Shown here: positions 41,163 through 52,391 of the stretch, in pieces
How positions within the stretch are numbered: the stretch's first letter is position 1
How the letters are laid out: every line of letters starts with the position of its first letter
Source: Mesostigma viride
Taxonomy: Eukaryota; Streptophyta; Mesostigmatophyceae; Mesostigmatales; Mesostigmataceae
DNA: 62,500 nt
Reading direction: 5' to 3'
NCBI GenBank assembly: GCA_009746045.1
Contig: RPFO01000102.1
Span: 1,061,540 to 1,124,039 of the forward strand
Notes under the pieces: model-generated
The model's database searches: none
Seen by the model: the letters and a program-made list of their open reading frames with translations, nothing else
What the model was told of the DNA's origin: nothing
Program-made: the position numbers and the translations under genes

Positions 41163-43815
41163 TTAAGGGGACGTGGCGCGCCGAATATTTTCCGCGCGAA
41201 AAAATTCGCGGCACCGGCCGTACCGTGAAAAGTGGGTGCTCCGTGCGCGCACCACTTGCGGACGTGGCCATGGCGACTGCGTTTAGGCGAAACTAGCAAT
41301 GTAGGGCTAGAGAAATGCAAAAAAAATGCTTGGATGTTGAAGACGATGATGTTGGATTGCGGCGGCAAGTGGCTGGTTTACAATATCGCTGCTTTCTTTT
41401 ACTGCCATCGGCATGGGGGGTAATCTGCATTTTTTGGTCGCGCGGAATAAAATAGAATTCGTGATTGCGGCAGTAAATTCTCAGTTTTGGGGGTCTTTTT
41501 GACCGTGAAGGATGCATTCATATCGGTAGCATCGAATTCTAAACCGAACGGGTGCTTTTTGCTACATTTTCGGCCATTCTCGGTAAGTATTTTTTCAGGC
41601 CTGCGCAGTGCATATTGTCGGAACCTTCCATGGAAGAACGGCCGCGGCGTTGTTGCGCGCCTGGGCGAGGGATCTACGAGGGCAAGGTATAGATTTGTGG
41701 CGACTGTTATCTACTATCAGTTCTTTCTTCGAAGAGCTCATCGTTCGAAGTTTTTTGCGTTCGTTTTGGTCAGTTTCCGCCAGTTAACTCTCCGTTGCTT
41801 GCCTTCTTGTTGACGAATACCTGGCAGCTTTAGCTTGTTTTCGTTGATGTCTTGATCAAATCCGCTTCAGTCTCAGCCGATAGATCCTAGGGAAGGCGTA
41901 AAGGATTTCATAGCACGTGCTCTGGCAAGGATGTTGTGCGTATGGACGCTTCTTGTTGTGTGATAGTGACGCACCCTTTCCTCGCAGCGGCATCACAGCG
42001 GTCAGAAGCTGAACGGCCGCCACTGGTTTCTTTGCATTTTATCGTCCAGGGAAGGAATTTTTTAAATCGACGATCATGTTGGAGATATTGCATTTGTGTG
42101 ACTGCATGTAGATAGCTGCCATCATTGGTTTATTTGAGCTTTCCTTGTTATGATGATGTGACAAGACAGCAATGTTGCTGAGCCAACCATGGTTGACATG
42201 GTTGACTGCATACAAGCTTTGTATGCCATGATCTCCTTGGTTCCTTGCCCTCCATAGTTCCAGTTTGTTGCCCATGTCGGGTAGTGCAGTTAAGGAGTTG
42301 TTGCTGTGTTGGTAAGCTTGGTTGGCATAACCCTTACAATCTAACCTGGGAGAAACATAGAAAATGCTGGTAATGCATGTTAGTGCCATAATCATTATTG
42401 CTATTCACGTACTTATAAGTCTGGCCATGCTCGAGGGACGGTGAAGGAGTATGAGGTGCGTGGCCACCCCTTTGTACTTCACAACATATTCAGCATGGAT
42501 TTGATCCATGTTGATGGCATGTAAAGTGTGATTGTGTTTATTTGCTTTCTGATTGGTCCTTAGCGCCTTGTCAGGTAGTGAGTGGTCGTCTAGGAAACCC
42601 ATCAGTGCGTGCCACAGTGACCCCCAACCTTGAGCATGTGTCGTCATCAGTGTGGTAGAGTTAATTATATGTGCTTTTGATCATAGATTTGCCGAGTTCT
42701 TGGCATTATGTTTACAAGGTAACCTTGGGTAGATTATAGTGTATGCTCTCTTGGCATGTATGCCTAGCGATCGTGTTGCTATGCTTGCGCTGGCAAGGTT
42801 GGCCATGCTGAGGGCAGGTGAGGGAAGATGTGGTGCCTAGCCGTTTGCTTATGTTTTGTGATCGAGTGGGGCATGCTTTCTGGCTTTTTGGATGGAAAAC
42901 AGCATGCCTAAGTGGCCATATACAAAGAAACCCCCCCTTAAGCTTACGTTCAGGTTTTAGCACGCATAACCTTATTACTTGAGCAAGACTTGTCGGAATG
43001 ACCTGTGTTAAGGGTGGCTGCCACGACGTGATGCAAAGGGAGGGGCAGGGGGACGATGGGGAAGGTAGTAGTGATGATGAGAATGATGTTGATAATATTC
43101 CTTGCCTTGCATGTGCTTCCCCGGATGAAATTGACGAGGTGTCCCTTTCCTGCTGTGCAGCACATTCGGGTGCAAGGGAGGACTGCATGGGTGCTGCGCT
43201 GACCCCCCGTTGACTAAGGAGCCCAAGGGGGATTGGTTTTGCCCTGCCTGCCTTGTGCAGGATGCTTACAAGGGCTGATATAGTGACATTTTCTGTTTTA
43301 GCGGGCATTTTTTTGAAAACACGTCTGACGCAATAACTTGAGCTAGACTTGTCGGAATAACCTGGGACTTGGAACACTGCTGTCCCCCTGTTAGCCGGAA
43401 TTTTTGTTGATTTTGTGGCCTTATCGGAAGTGTTTATGATATGTTTATTCCCAATGTCCGGTAAAAAATGACCTGTTTTGCGGGAAAATTAATAACTGTT
43501 CAAGGTTTTGCCATTTCCATGATGTAAATAGCTCAGCAAGCTACAAACTCAGGGAACTATATGACCTTGATTTTTGGTAGCCAACAAATAAGTGCATTGG
43601 CTGGGGCATACTCAGCCCTAATTAGCGTCTTTTGCTATTTATAGCGCATTATTGGCGTATATATGGGGGTAGTACCCCCAACAAGTGCATGGACAACTCA
43701 CTAGAGATGTTATTTAGTGCCCCCAATCATAATTCAGCATTGTGCAAATGAATTTCAAGTGGTATTAGCATATGTCAGATTTTTTGGGTTTTGGGGTGCC
43801 ACCTCCCCTTCTTAA
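41163..43815 (-). mobile_element. TTAA-flanked inverted-repeat element (piggyBac-like), copy 1, nested in copia
   Basis: It lies between TTAA at 41163-41166 and TTAA at 43812-43815. The termini are GGGGACGTGGCGCGCC on the left and the complement of GGGGAGGTGGC on the right (3 extra bases before the right TTAA). It matches 46882-48765 in reverse complement. TTAA target sites with G/C-run termini suggest the piggyBac superfamily, an inference. It has no intact transposase; a PHD-finger fragment lies at 43080-43279. Confidence 0.7.
43080..43279 (+). pseudogene. PHD-type zinc-finger fragment inside TTAA element copy 1
   Basis: The frame at 42998-43213 gives IPCLACASPDEIDEVSLSCC, then AHSGAREDCMGAALTP. 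After one frame change at about 43210 it continues TKEPKGDWFCPACL to a stop at 43279. The Cys/His spacing and the GDWFCPAC ending fit a C4HC3 PHD finger. It lies between two direct copies of a phrase gacttgtcggaat (42987 and 43346); copy 2 of the element has only one of these and lacks the finger. Confidence 0.65.
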
Positions 43816-43917
43816 TGCATCTCTTTCAGTGTCCTGGTTGTCCCTGTGGGGAATCTTGCGTCTCAGTAATGGTTGGCATATGAGTGGGTTGTGGGAAGAG
43901 TCTTCCCCTCACTCCCC

Positions 43918-43936
43918 AAAGAAAAGTAATAATGGG
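43918..43936 (+). promoter_or_regulatory. Polypurine tract of the copia element
   Basis: The purine-rich aaagaaaagtaataatggg ends directly at the right LTR start. This is the expected plus-strand primer position. Confidence 0.6.
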
Positions 43937-44457
43937 AGTTATTCTAGGGCTTCAGGCCTAGACTATCAGTACACGTGGCGTTGTCCCCGTCTCCCAAGTG
44001 GGATACGGACATGGACGGTAGTGTAGTACACTGGACATATCTCTACTAGGATTTAGATCCGCACGTGCCATGATGGGCACGTGGGTGCTAGATATTAGCA
44101 CTGAGATATGTAGGGCACACGCACGTGGGTATTCACGTGGTAGGGTTTATGAGCTGTGATGCAGACCACAAGGTGGTTGCAGTGCTAGTCCTGTACGGAG
44201 GTCCTAGGGGAGGTCCAGGACCGTCCACGTAGTGCTGTTAGGCAGTCGTTGCCTGCGGGCATCGTATCAGTCCTAGCTGGAGTAGATCTAGCTGGACGGA
44301 GCCAGCACCTCATTGGTTAGCACTAGTGCAGGATAGCTAGGTTACCCTAACCTACGTGCCCATGCAATCCAGCTTGGCAAGCTTGCATGGATTGATATTA
44401 TGCCAGCCATTGCATAATCCAACACACGTTCGCATCCATTGCACGAGTGCCATAACT
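43937..44457 (+). repeat. Right LTR of the copia element (521 bp)
   Basis: AGTTAT...ATAACT, with one base difference noticed from the left LTR. It is followed by TCCAC (44458-44462), the target duplication. Confidence 0.93.
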
Positions 44458-44462
44458 TCCAC

Positions 44463-45397
44463 CACCACCTGACATGCTGCATCGTGCCATCGCCTTCACG
44501 GAGCTGTTTAGAATCCACCATGGAGATTATGACCGCAGTCTCAGCGTCGGGCTCAGTACGGTATTGCAGCGCGAACACGCATGGCAGGTTGCAGTTAAAT
44601 TGGTATTGCGCGTCTCCATGGAGCGCGATGCAGTAAGGTGGTTGTCAAGTAAGTCTACTCTGGGTGGGTATGCATTGGGTGGAAATCGGGACAGGCGTGG
44701 CAATAGCGAAAATCTTTGTACCCAAGCAAGCATAAATGCCACAAAACCCATAATCAGGTCACAACCAACATATGTATTACTTGTGGACAAAGCCTGCCAC
44801 GTCATGAACTAGGTGATACAACCCAACCAATGTACCACTACTATGATAAGAAGCCATGGAAGTACAAGTATCGCTGTTAAAGTTCTTGCAGAAGGCTCAG
44901 AGATATCTGTTGACACCATGCAAGGACACCAACCTAGCCAGAAAGCGCTATTTTAATAGCCATGCTAGGGAAAACTCTTACCGCATCTGGTTGGCAGGGT
45001 GTTGCCTCTCTCTGTCTGCGAACATGCCCTCGTAGCTCAGCTCGAGGAAATGCCCGTCAGCAGCCCTGAACTCTGCGTCGCCGTACTTCAACCTGGTGAT
45101 ATGCCTTGCCGCATCCTGCTACGCGTTCCTGAATAGGGCAGCACAACACAAGCAAGCAAGGCATTGCCACAAATAATGAACTCCGCGTTCATACAATGCA
45201 AACCATGAATGCCAGAGAGAAATTCATCCCTAGAAACATGGCAAACCAGACGTCCAAAGAGGGTAATATCACCACCACTTACTCAGGACGGGCCCGCTCC
45301 TTGGACCTTGATGACGCAGACGCCTTGTAAATCTTGATTCCCTCATGTTCACCCAGGTCGGGGGCTGTGCCCTTCGCATGGATGAAGTACCACCTAG
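44463..45397 (-). pseudogene. Candidate exons of a gene split by the copia element (gene C)
   Basis: Three coding-like minus-strand stretches: 45397-45283 (RWYFIHAKGTAPDLGEHEGI, donor GTAAGT); 45115-44984 (RHITRLKYGDAEFRAADGHF, donor GTAAGA); and about 44600-44463 (FALQYRTEPDAETAVIISMV). The last reaches the insertion point, and the other side continues at 34058. The phases of the first two do not match with the sites chosen, so an exon is missing or the gene is already decayed. No family is recognised. Confidence 0.4.
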
Positions 45398-46082
45398 CTA
45401 TTGCGAAAAAATGCCAACGCGTTCATGACCTTATCCCTAGGGTGGCCTTCCCCTGCAACGAGTGAAACATTGTGCGACAGCATCCAAATACAAAGTGGAA
45501 AATACAGCGTGTGAATTGCGGCCTGACCGCGATGCCCCAGCAGATGCATCAGCAGAGACTTGTAAGGTTGTGCTTTGAAACATGGGACCGGACAGCTCAG
45601 AAACCACAGTGCATTATACATCTGCCTCCGTGTCTTTACGGCTTGCCAGCCAGGTACTGCTCGACCGACCCCACTGTAAAAAGGTGTGCCGCTTTCTCAC
45701 CCTCCGCATACTCCGGTGTCGCGTGATGAAACGCACAGAACCGTTGCCGTGCTAATTGATATGGCCTCAACGTTAATTCAAGGGTCATGCGGTTCCGCGA
45801 GTCAAAGCACTCGCGCCTTCCCTCCGACGGATGTCTCGCCGTTTGCTGCTGGGGGAGCGGTTGGGGGAGGGCGCGCCTGAAACAAACCAGCCCGGCTACG
45901 CCCATAGCTCGCTCTGCCTTCATTCCCGTCGCTACCGCGCTGGCCTCCGGCATCCTCTTCGCTGGAACTTTGGACCCTGCGCATGGCCTATTGTCAGCAG
46001 GCGCATCATGGGCTGCTCTTGCGCCCGTGCTTGGCCTGCCACCAACCCGCCTACAGCCACGGCTCCTCCCCGCACGGAAACA
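45398..46082. other. No supported gene
   Basis: GC-rich frames occur on both strands but without splice sites, domains or repeats that would support a call. It may hold 5' exons of gene C. Confidence 0.35.
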
Positions 46083-46084
46083 TA

Positions 46085-46288
46085 TCCTAATGCCGGAGCA
46101 GGGCATTCTTCCCGCATCCGTTTCACGTCCATTTCTGTGACGACCGTCGCTTTCTTTTGTTGACGGCGAATTCCCGTCCGTGGTGTCCTAATGCCGGAGC
46201 GGGGCATTCTTCCCGCATCCGTTTCGCGTACGTCCATTTCTGTGACGACCGTCGCTTTCTTTTGTTGACGGCATATTCCCGTCCGTGG
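46085..46288. repeat. About 102-bp tandem duplication
   Basis: Two units begin cctaatgccggagc and contain tctgtgacgaccgtcgcttt and cccgtccgtggtgtcc. They differ by a few bases and a 5-6-base indel. Confidence 0.88.
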
Positions 46289-46515
46289 TGTCCGTGTCTT
46301 GCGCCTAATATTCCTGGATCCAGGACACACGCACTCACAGCCAGGCGCCAGGACACGTGCCGGGGGGCCCGTGGCCCACGCACATCGTCGTCCAGACACG
46401 TGGGGGGGCCGTGGCCCAGGCACATGGTCGTCCCCCGCACCGCGACCTCGGGCACTCAGGGCAGTCCCCAGACCGCGATGCCACCCGCGATGAGGAGGGC
46501 CCTCCCGCGGGCGCG

Positions 46516-46776
46516 GTGAGTTGAGTTGAGTTGAGTTAATTCTTTATTCCCGCGCCGGTGTATCGACAGGGTTATTAATAGTGGATCCAACGGCTGGTCC
46601 TGCCTTATGGGGGTGGCAAACAACTCCCCGTACCCCCCGAGGGCCGAGAGCAGGGTCATGAATCACCCGGTGAAGGTGACCTGTCACCTTCACACCGGTG
46701 TGTGACCACCTTCATTCAGGATTCGCTGATGAACTCATTTCCCATTTCACCTAACTCAACTCAACTCAACCCGCGC
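46516..46776. mobile_element. Short foldback element with (TTGAG)n ends and an internal hairpin
   Basis: The left end is gtgagttgagttgagttgag; the right end is aactcaactcaactcaac, its complement. Both are bordered by cgcgcc/ggcgcgg-like sequence. Inside, 46668-46697 forms a strong hairpin (GGTGAAGGTGAC, loop CT, GTCACCTTCAC). No coding content. Confidence 0.5.
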
Positions 46777-46881
46777 CGAACGCTGCTTGGTGGGTCCTAG
46801 CAGGGTACTAGGGTACTGTTTATCCGTTTGTCCCTCGGCCACAACAGGCTCTGTTGCCCATGGGCCATGTGCGGCGCGGGA

Positions 46882-48765
46882 TTAAGGGGAGGTGGCACCT
46901 CAAAACCCTTCCAATTTGGCACATGCTAAAATCACTTGTAATTCATTTGCACAATGCTAAATTATGATTGGGGGCACTAAATAACATCTCTGGTGAGTTG
47001 TCCATGCACTTGTTGGGATTACTACCCCCATCTATACGCCAATATTGTGCTATAAATAGAAAAGACGCTAATTAGGGCTGGGTATGCCCCAGCCAATTCA
47101 CACATTTGTTGGCAAAAATAAATGCAGCGTCTATAGTTCCCTGACTTTGTAGCTTACCGAGCTATTTACATCATGCAAATGGCAAAACCTTGGACAGTTA
47201 TGAATTTCCCCGCAAAACAACCCTTTTTTTACCGGACATTGGGACTAAACGTGTCATAAACACTTCAGATAAGGAAACAAAATGTAGCGAAAATCCGGCT
47301 AACAGGGGGACAGCTGTGGTCCAAGTCCCAGGTCATTCCGACAAGTCTAGCTCAAGTTATAAGGTTTTGCGTGCTAAAACCTGAACATACGCTAAATGAG
47401 GCTTTTCTGTGTATAAGGCCACTGATGTTTTCCATCCAAGAAGCCCCCAAACATGCCCAACTCGATCACACAACATAAGAAAAGGCTAGGCACCTCATCT
47501 GCCCTCCCCTGCCCTCAGCATGACCAGCCTTGCCAGCGTGGGGATAGCAACACCATCGCTAGGCATACATGCACCAAGAGAGCATACACTATGCTCAGCC
47601 CAAGGTTACCATGTACATTTATGCCAAGAACTCAGCAAGCATACATGTAAAAACCTTAGAAAGACTGCCCAAGCAATAGAGGCAACTGCGGCCTGCAAAC
47701 TTGGCAGCAAGTCATACTGCTCTCTGCCAAGCATTCACATCCTATCCAGCCTGCCTTGCTGCACACATAGCAGGGAAGTCTCTATGGTTATAGCTCAAGG
47801 AAAGCAATGGAAACATCTATCTAATATAATGCCACTCATGCAGTATGGCCAGCAAAAGAACCACTCTCACCTTCCTTTCCTATATGGTAATTTGCTAAGA
47901 AGCTGATGCCAGCTTGTTAGCCTCTAGGCACATGCCGGATGCCGTTACTAAAACAGGCGTGTCAGATCCGGCACAAAACAAAGCGTCTGAGCAAGCTCAT
48001 GTCCAAAGGATTCTGGGAAAAAATTTCATGACATTACCAACAACTGAACCTCGGCACCTAAAGCATGCCAGCCACAAACTACACGAAATCGTACGAAATT
48101 GCTAGGAATCTGACGAAGCTACCGAAAGAAATGGAGCGCTTCCTGCAGGGAAACTGCCCGAAAAAAAGGCGAAAGGCCGACGTTAATGCACCTGACTGCG
48201 ATGACATGTTTGATGCATAAACTGGCACGCAAGCGCGGACAATAAAAGACACCATCCATTGATTAGGCGAACAAGGAAGGTGCGCCTTCCGTGAATACGT
48301 CGAAGGCGACATGCGCAGGCCTGCGTAGGTTCTTACCTTGAATGCCGGAAATGTAAAAGAAACTGGGAAGCTCCGGCACAAACTCGACAACACCATTACT
48401 TTAGCTTCATAATCACTCTTTAGAGCCTACGTTGCCTCACAATCACTGCCGTGAACCTGCATTAAATTTCATTATCCGCAAGAGAAATTATATCCTGGAC
48501 CCCCGCGCCCGTAGCCGTTCGAGAAATTAGCGATATTGCAAACCGTAAACTTTCCGCCATGAAATGAGGTCATCAACTAATCTTCTTCGAAATTCAAGCA
48601 TTTTTTCTAGCTTTTTACGTGCCATATCGATTAATATTGCATAAAGGCATGCCGCCATGGCCACCTCCGCGAGGGGTTGAGCGGTCCGGGCACACATTAT
48701 ACACCGTACGGACGGTACCGCGAATTTTTTGGCGCGGAAAATATTCGGCGCGCCACGTCCCTTAA
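46882..48765 (+). mobile_element. TTAA-flanked inverted-repeat element (piggyBac-like), copy 2
   Basis: Between TTAA (46882-46885) and TTAA (48762-48765), with termini GGGGAGGTGGC and the complement of GGGACGTGGCGCGCC. It is the reverse complement of copy 1 but shorter, without the PHD segment. Subterminal attattcggcgcgccacg is shared with the other end of copy 1. No transposase frame is recognised. Confidence 0.7.
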
Positions 48766-49879
48766 ACTAACTACTGTACAACTAACATGGGCCAAGGGAT
48801 TTGGAAACGGCCGAACTGAACTGAATGGCCGGCGTGGGACCCAACTGAACTGCACTGCACCTATACTGGAGGCAACTTTGGGCACCGCACCACCACATTT
48901 GGCGTCATCCGCCACAACATGCTGTAGTCGAAGCCACTAATCAAGTAATCAAGTACTACTGGAATAAACGTACACCTATTTACCTGGAAAAATCAAGTAC
49001 TACTGGTCAGTCAGTCCGTAAGCCAGTTGGATCCCACGCCGCACGTGGGCAACAGTGGCCGGGGGCCGAAATATCTATAGTCGAGTACTGCTGTACTGGT
49101 CATCATATAATCGCGTGGACATTTGGCGTCATTCCTCCACTCATGGAAACTGAGAAGTAGTTTGGGAGAAACTGACACAACCCGTGAGCGTGGCTGCATG
49201 TCTGATTTTGTAGTGACATTTTTAATTCTCTTTTAATTATTGGGCCAGGCTTTCATTTGTGTTCTTGGCAGGCGGGAATCCCCATATACGCCAGCAAACT
49301 CGCGGCTAGCTGATCCACGCGGCTGCGCGCCCGTTGCCGTCGCCAGTAAGTACATATCGTTCGAGAGAATTCTGCTCGAGAGAATTCCATCACGTGCCCT
49401 GTGCAGCGACTTGCACCTGGTGGTTCCACGAGGTCGGTCAACTGATTCAAGTTGACCGATTCGGCGCCAAGACCATGCAAATATCTCTGCGACATGACGA
49501 CTGACATAATTCGCATGGACTGACATCTCGTGGCACTACTTCAGCGAAGACGCCCGTTGACATTCAGTTCAGATCAGTCCAGTTGGAAACCATTCGTTGA
49601 CATTCAGCAACTTGCGCTGATTCACGGCCAAATTCAGCGATTGGCTAATCTGCCACAGCTTGTTGGCCTGCATCTTCCCGGGAAATTGCCCCGCTTGTCA
49701 GCATGCATGTCTACGAAACCAAGTGGCACACGCATGCACAAATCCCAAGCATCTAACTCCAAGAACAATTCATACGCCTTCCCTTCCCCACTTTGCATTC
49801 GCGCCCACGTCTTCACGAGGCAGAGCAATATTCGCTTCAGCATTGATCAACATCAGTCAACATCAATCAACATCAAGCA

Positions 49880-50044
49880 ATGCGGAGATTCCCACGAATT
49901 CTGCGAATGCGCCTGCTCAATTTCCTGTCGAGCGCACCCCTAGTGCGGACGGTCGAGCCGAAATGTGCGCTTGGGTCGAGCCGGGAGCTCGCTGTGCTTC
50001 GGCCCTTCACACAGCTTGTGTCACGGGTAGACCACTCTGAAGTG
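49880..50044 (+). CDS. Element G protein, copy 2, exon 1 (55 codons)
   Basis: The ATG at 49880 reads MRRFPRILRMRLLNFLSS. The remainder PLVRTVEPKCALGSSRELAV ends DHSEV at a GTAAGC donor, phase 0. It is two codons longer than copy 1, with net in-frame indels. The intron is 50045-50243 (199 bp), ending CTCGTAACAG. Confidence 0.72.
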
Positions 50045-50243
50045 GTAAGCTTCTGCTGAATTATTAGGCGCTAAGTTGAAACCAAGGTTAAAAATTCTGT
50101 ATGTCCCATTAGGTGGCGACGATAAATCGCTGGCATGTGTCCTGCACTCATCGGTATACGTATCGAGAGCATAGCTCATTCTTTGCGGCGTTTAATTGCG
50201 GCGTTTTCGTCATCCAATTGCCAACTCTACTTCCTCGTAACAG

Positions 50244-50711
50244 GCGTCATGCCGCAATGGCCTCGACGGTAGTTCTACGCCCGGCCGCGCGAGGCACTAC
50301 CCCGGCATTCAAGCTGTCTCCAGCCAACTAGTGGCCGCTACGAGTTCTGTGGCCGACAGTGACCCACTCTTGTCAACGAGCTGCCGTCCCGATGCTGTTG
50401 CCGGCGAAGAAGACCTGCAAGCGCCGCAGCTTATCGACGTACACCAACTCATGGACGCGATTAAAGGGCTGAACCTCCCGCCCGCCGCACTGTCGGCAAT
50501 CATGGACGCCGTCCGGGAAAGCATCGTCGCCGCGGCGGGAGGCGGTGCTTTGCAGGACGCCGGCCACGTCTCCCGTACTAATTGCCGATGCTGCGGGCTC
50601 GCGCAAGGGTGCAGCGACCCGAGCACGCCGTCGAAGATTCTCGACTCCTCCATGGCCAGAGACCCAGAGATGCTTCTGTGGCTGCAAACCACGCTTGGCG
50701 TCCAACCTTGA
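50244..50711 (+). CDS. Element G protein, copy 2, exon 2 (155 residues, stop)
   Basis: It continues in phase 0 to the stop at 50709-50711, for a product of 210 residues. It keeps GLDGSSTPGRARHYPGI, the LIDVHQLMDAIKGLNLPPAA helix region, LSAIMDAVRESIVAAA, CRCCGLAQGC and PEMLLWLQTT. Relative to copy 1 it has three-base-multiple insertions (9 bases in the acidic segment, 3 after the second helix). Function unknown. Confidence 0.72.
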   Translation, partial: ASCRNGLDGSSTPGRARHYPGIQAVSSQLVAATSSVADSDPLLSTSCRPDAVAGEEDLQAPQLIDVHQLMDAIKGLNLPPAALSAIMDAVRESIVAAAGGGALQDAGHVSRTNCRCCGLAQGCSDPSTPSKILDSSMARDPEMLLWLQTTLGVQP

Positions 50712-50945
50712 GGCACTCCTCTGCTACTGTAGTCAGCCCCGCATGGATGGCTTCAAGTTTGTTCTCTTATCAACTGGCAATCATTGGGGCTCGCATCTGG
50801 GATTGTTGGGGCTTCCGGCCTCCTGTCTCCACGGGCCTTTGCATGCTATAGTGGCACGCACCGGTAGCACTCCCTGCAGTCGACCCTGGTTGACCATCAT
50901 TCCATACCCATTCCTAGAAGCCTTGAGGCGCCCAGGCTGTGCGGG

Positions 50946-51092
50946 ATGGCTGCCCAATTTGTGGCGGAGGATCGACCACCGCCGGCATTTTTGCCGGATG
51001 GTAGTTCATGCCTGCCCAGCGCCCAGAGGTCTGCCTGTTGTCAAAGCTCTCTGCTGCAGTTACCGGCACGACTCGCTGGGCCTTGTACATAA
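50946..51092 (+). CDS. Possible small ORF of element G, copy 2 (48 residues)
   Basis: Counterpart of the ORF at 26203-26346: MAAQFVAEDRPPPAFLPDGS, ending LPARLAGPCT. One codon longer than copy 1. Several replacements make coding status uncertain. Confidence 0.3.
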   Translation: MAAQFVAEDRPPPAFLPDGSSCLPSAQRSACCQSSLLQLPARLAGPCT

Positions 51093-52256
51093 TTCACGCT
51101 CGTGTCCCCCGGTTGGTGGTTCAGCATCCACGGGGTACCAGTTTCTGATTCTTTGGCGCGCCACAACATCGGCGATGCCCTGGGCTCGACATCTTCGCGT
51201 CCTGCGTGGCCCCACTAGAAAGAACAATACGGCCTGCGCGTACTACTAGGGACAGTTACTTGCAGCGCTGCCAGTGGTTAGGCACAGGCCTTGTAGCGCT
51301 TACTGATATCATCGCCATAGTTTGCGGGGCCGTCTGCTTTAATTATTGCAGGTGGCAGCCGCCCACAGCTTGTAGCCTCAGGCGTCCTTGGGTTGCAAGG
51401 AGACCATCGCTGGCCCGCGATCGGTCGAAAGGGGCTCCCTCTGCCATCCCTGAAAGAATAATTGCGCCAGCGCGCGCGCGTGCCGCTGTGGCGATGGAGG
51501 ATTGCCGGCTTGCTGTGGCACAGTCCGCGCCGATGGTATTCAACGGACTGCACTGTGCCACGTTGCCGTTTGATGGTTTACAAGATACTGGCCGCAGTGG
51601 TAGTCTGCGCTTGAAGAGAACGCGTGGGGCCCCTTTCCAATAAAGGAAGAGGCCCTCAGCACGCTACTAAGGCAGCAGCGCCGCAATTCCAGCATCGGTT
51701 CTCCTTTCCCAGTGTGGTACTGTATAGTACTGGATAGTTATTAGTGTGCCACTGGATAGTTAGTGTTGTACTTGTCTATTCTTGGACAGCGTACTTAGTA
51801 GTCATACTTTTACGGACAAGCTATGATGGTCCGGATTCTTCCAGATGTCTGGCCTGCGCTGGTCGTCTCTTTGATATTTTTTTGGTGGCAAGGGATGGAT
51901 GCATTGCCGACCCGGTTTTAAGCCGCTGCCATTGTACGATGGATTGGCTTTGCCCAAGATGGGGCTATTTTTGGCGGCGGCTATGGATGGTTGCATTGCC
52001 GGCCCGCGGGTTGCAGCTGTAACCTCCATGGTCATTTTACGCAGACTGTGTAGGCGCACAGCTCTGTCAAGCTCTGTTGTAGCATATATAGTTGTAGTTA
52101 TGGTGTAACATAGCACCCAGTGTGGTGAAAACTGTCAACTTGTAGCTATGATGTAACATAGCACCGGCCAGTGTGATGAAAAGTGTCAACATGCGCACTT
52201 GCATGCTGTACTTGCGTGTCATGCGAATAGTCACACCACGGAGCACTATGCTAATC

Positions 52257-52338
52257 AGTGGTAGGGGAATTCTGTACTCCGTGGTCCCCCAACGGGGACA
52301 CGATACTAATTAAATAATTCATGAATTATATCATGTTA
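52257..52338 (+). mobile_element. 82-bp retrocopy: hairpin plus A/T-rich tail
   Basis: It is flanked by actatgctaatc (52245-52256) and actatgctcatc (52339-52350), a 12-bp duplication with one mismatch. Copy 1 of element G lacks the insert. It contains little more than the bulged hairpin CGTG-G-TCCCC-CAAC-GGGGA-CACG (52280-52302) and the tail. Confidence 0.75.
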
Positions 52339-52391
52339 ACTATGCTCATCTCATTAGAAAAATAATTACACAAGAGTTAAGCCAACCCAAC

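Larger units (their letters stand above)
34059..44457 (+). mobile_element. Full-length Ty1/copia-like LTR retrotransposon
   Basis: The two 521-bp LTRs are direct repeats differing at one noticed base. They start AGTTAT and end ATAACT and are flanked by the 5-bp target duplication TCCAC (34054-34058 and 44458-44462). The internal region has a gag-like part, a zinc knuckle, a long pol and a copia-type RNase H. A second element (41163-43815) is nested near the 3' end; without it the element would be about 7.7 kb. The LTR near-identity points to recent insertion. Confidence 0.93.
49115..52385 (+). mobile_element. Element G, copy 2
   Basis: Homologous to 24440-28722 over its native length. It contains the intact two-exon gene and two insertions absent from copy 1: a phrase related to the end of element X (51826-51880) and an 82-bp retrocopy (52257-52338). 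The ends are approximate and no terminal repeats were found. Confidence 0.7.

Noticed and set aside
42712-43377. 221-codon minus-strand ORF in the TTAA element
   Set aside because: It is antisense to the PHD-finger fragment and has no recognisable domain.
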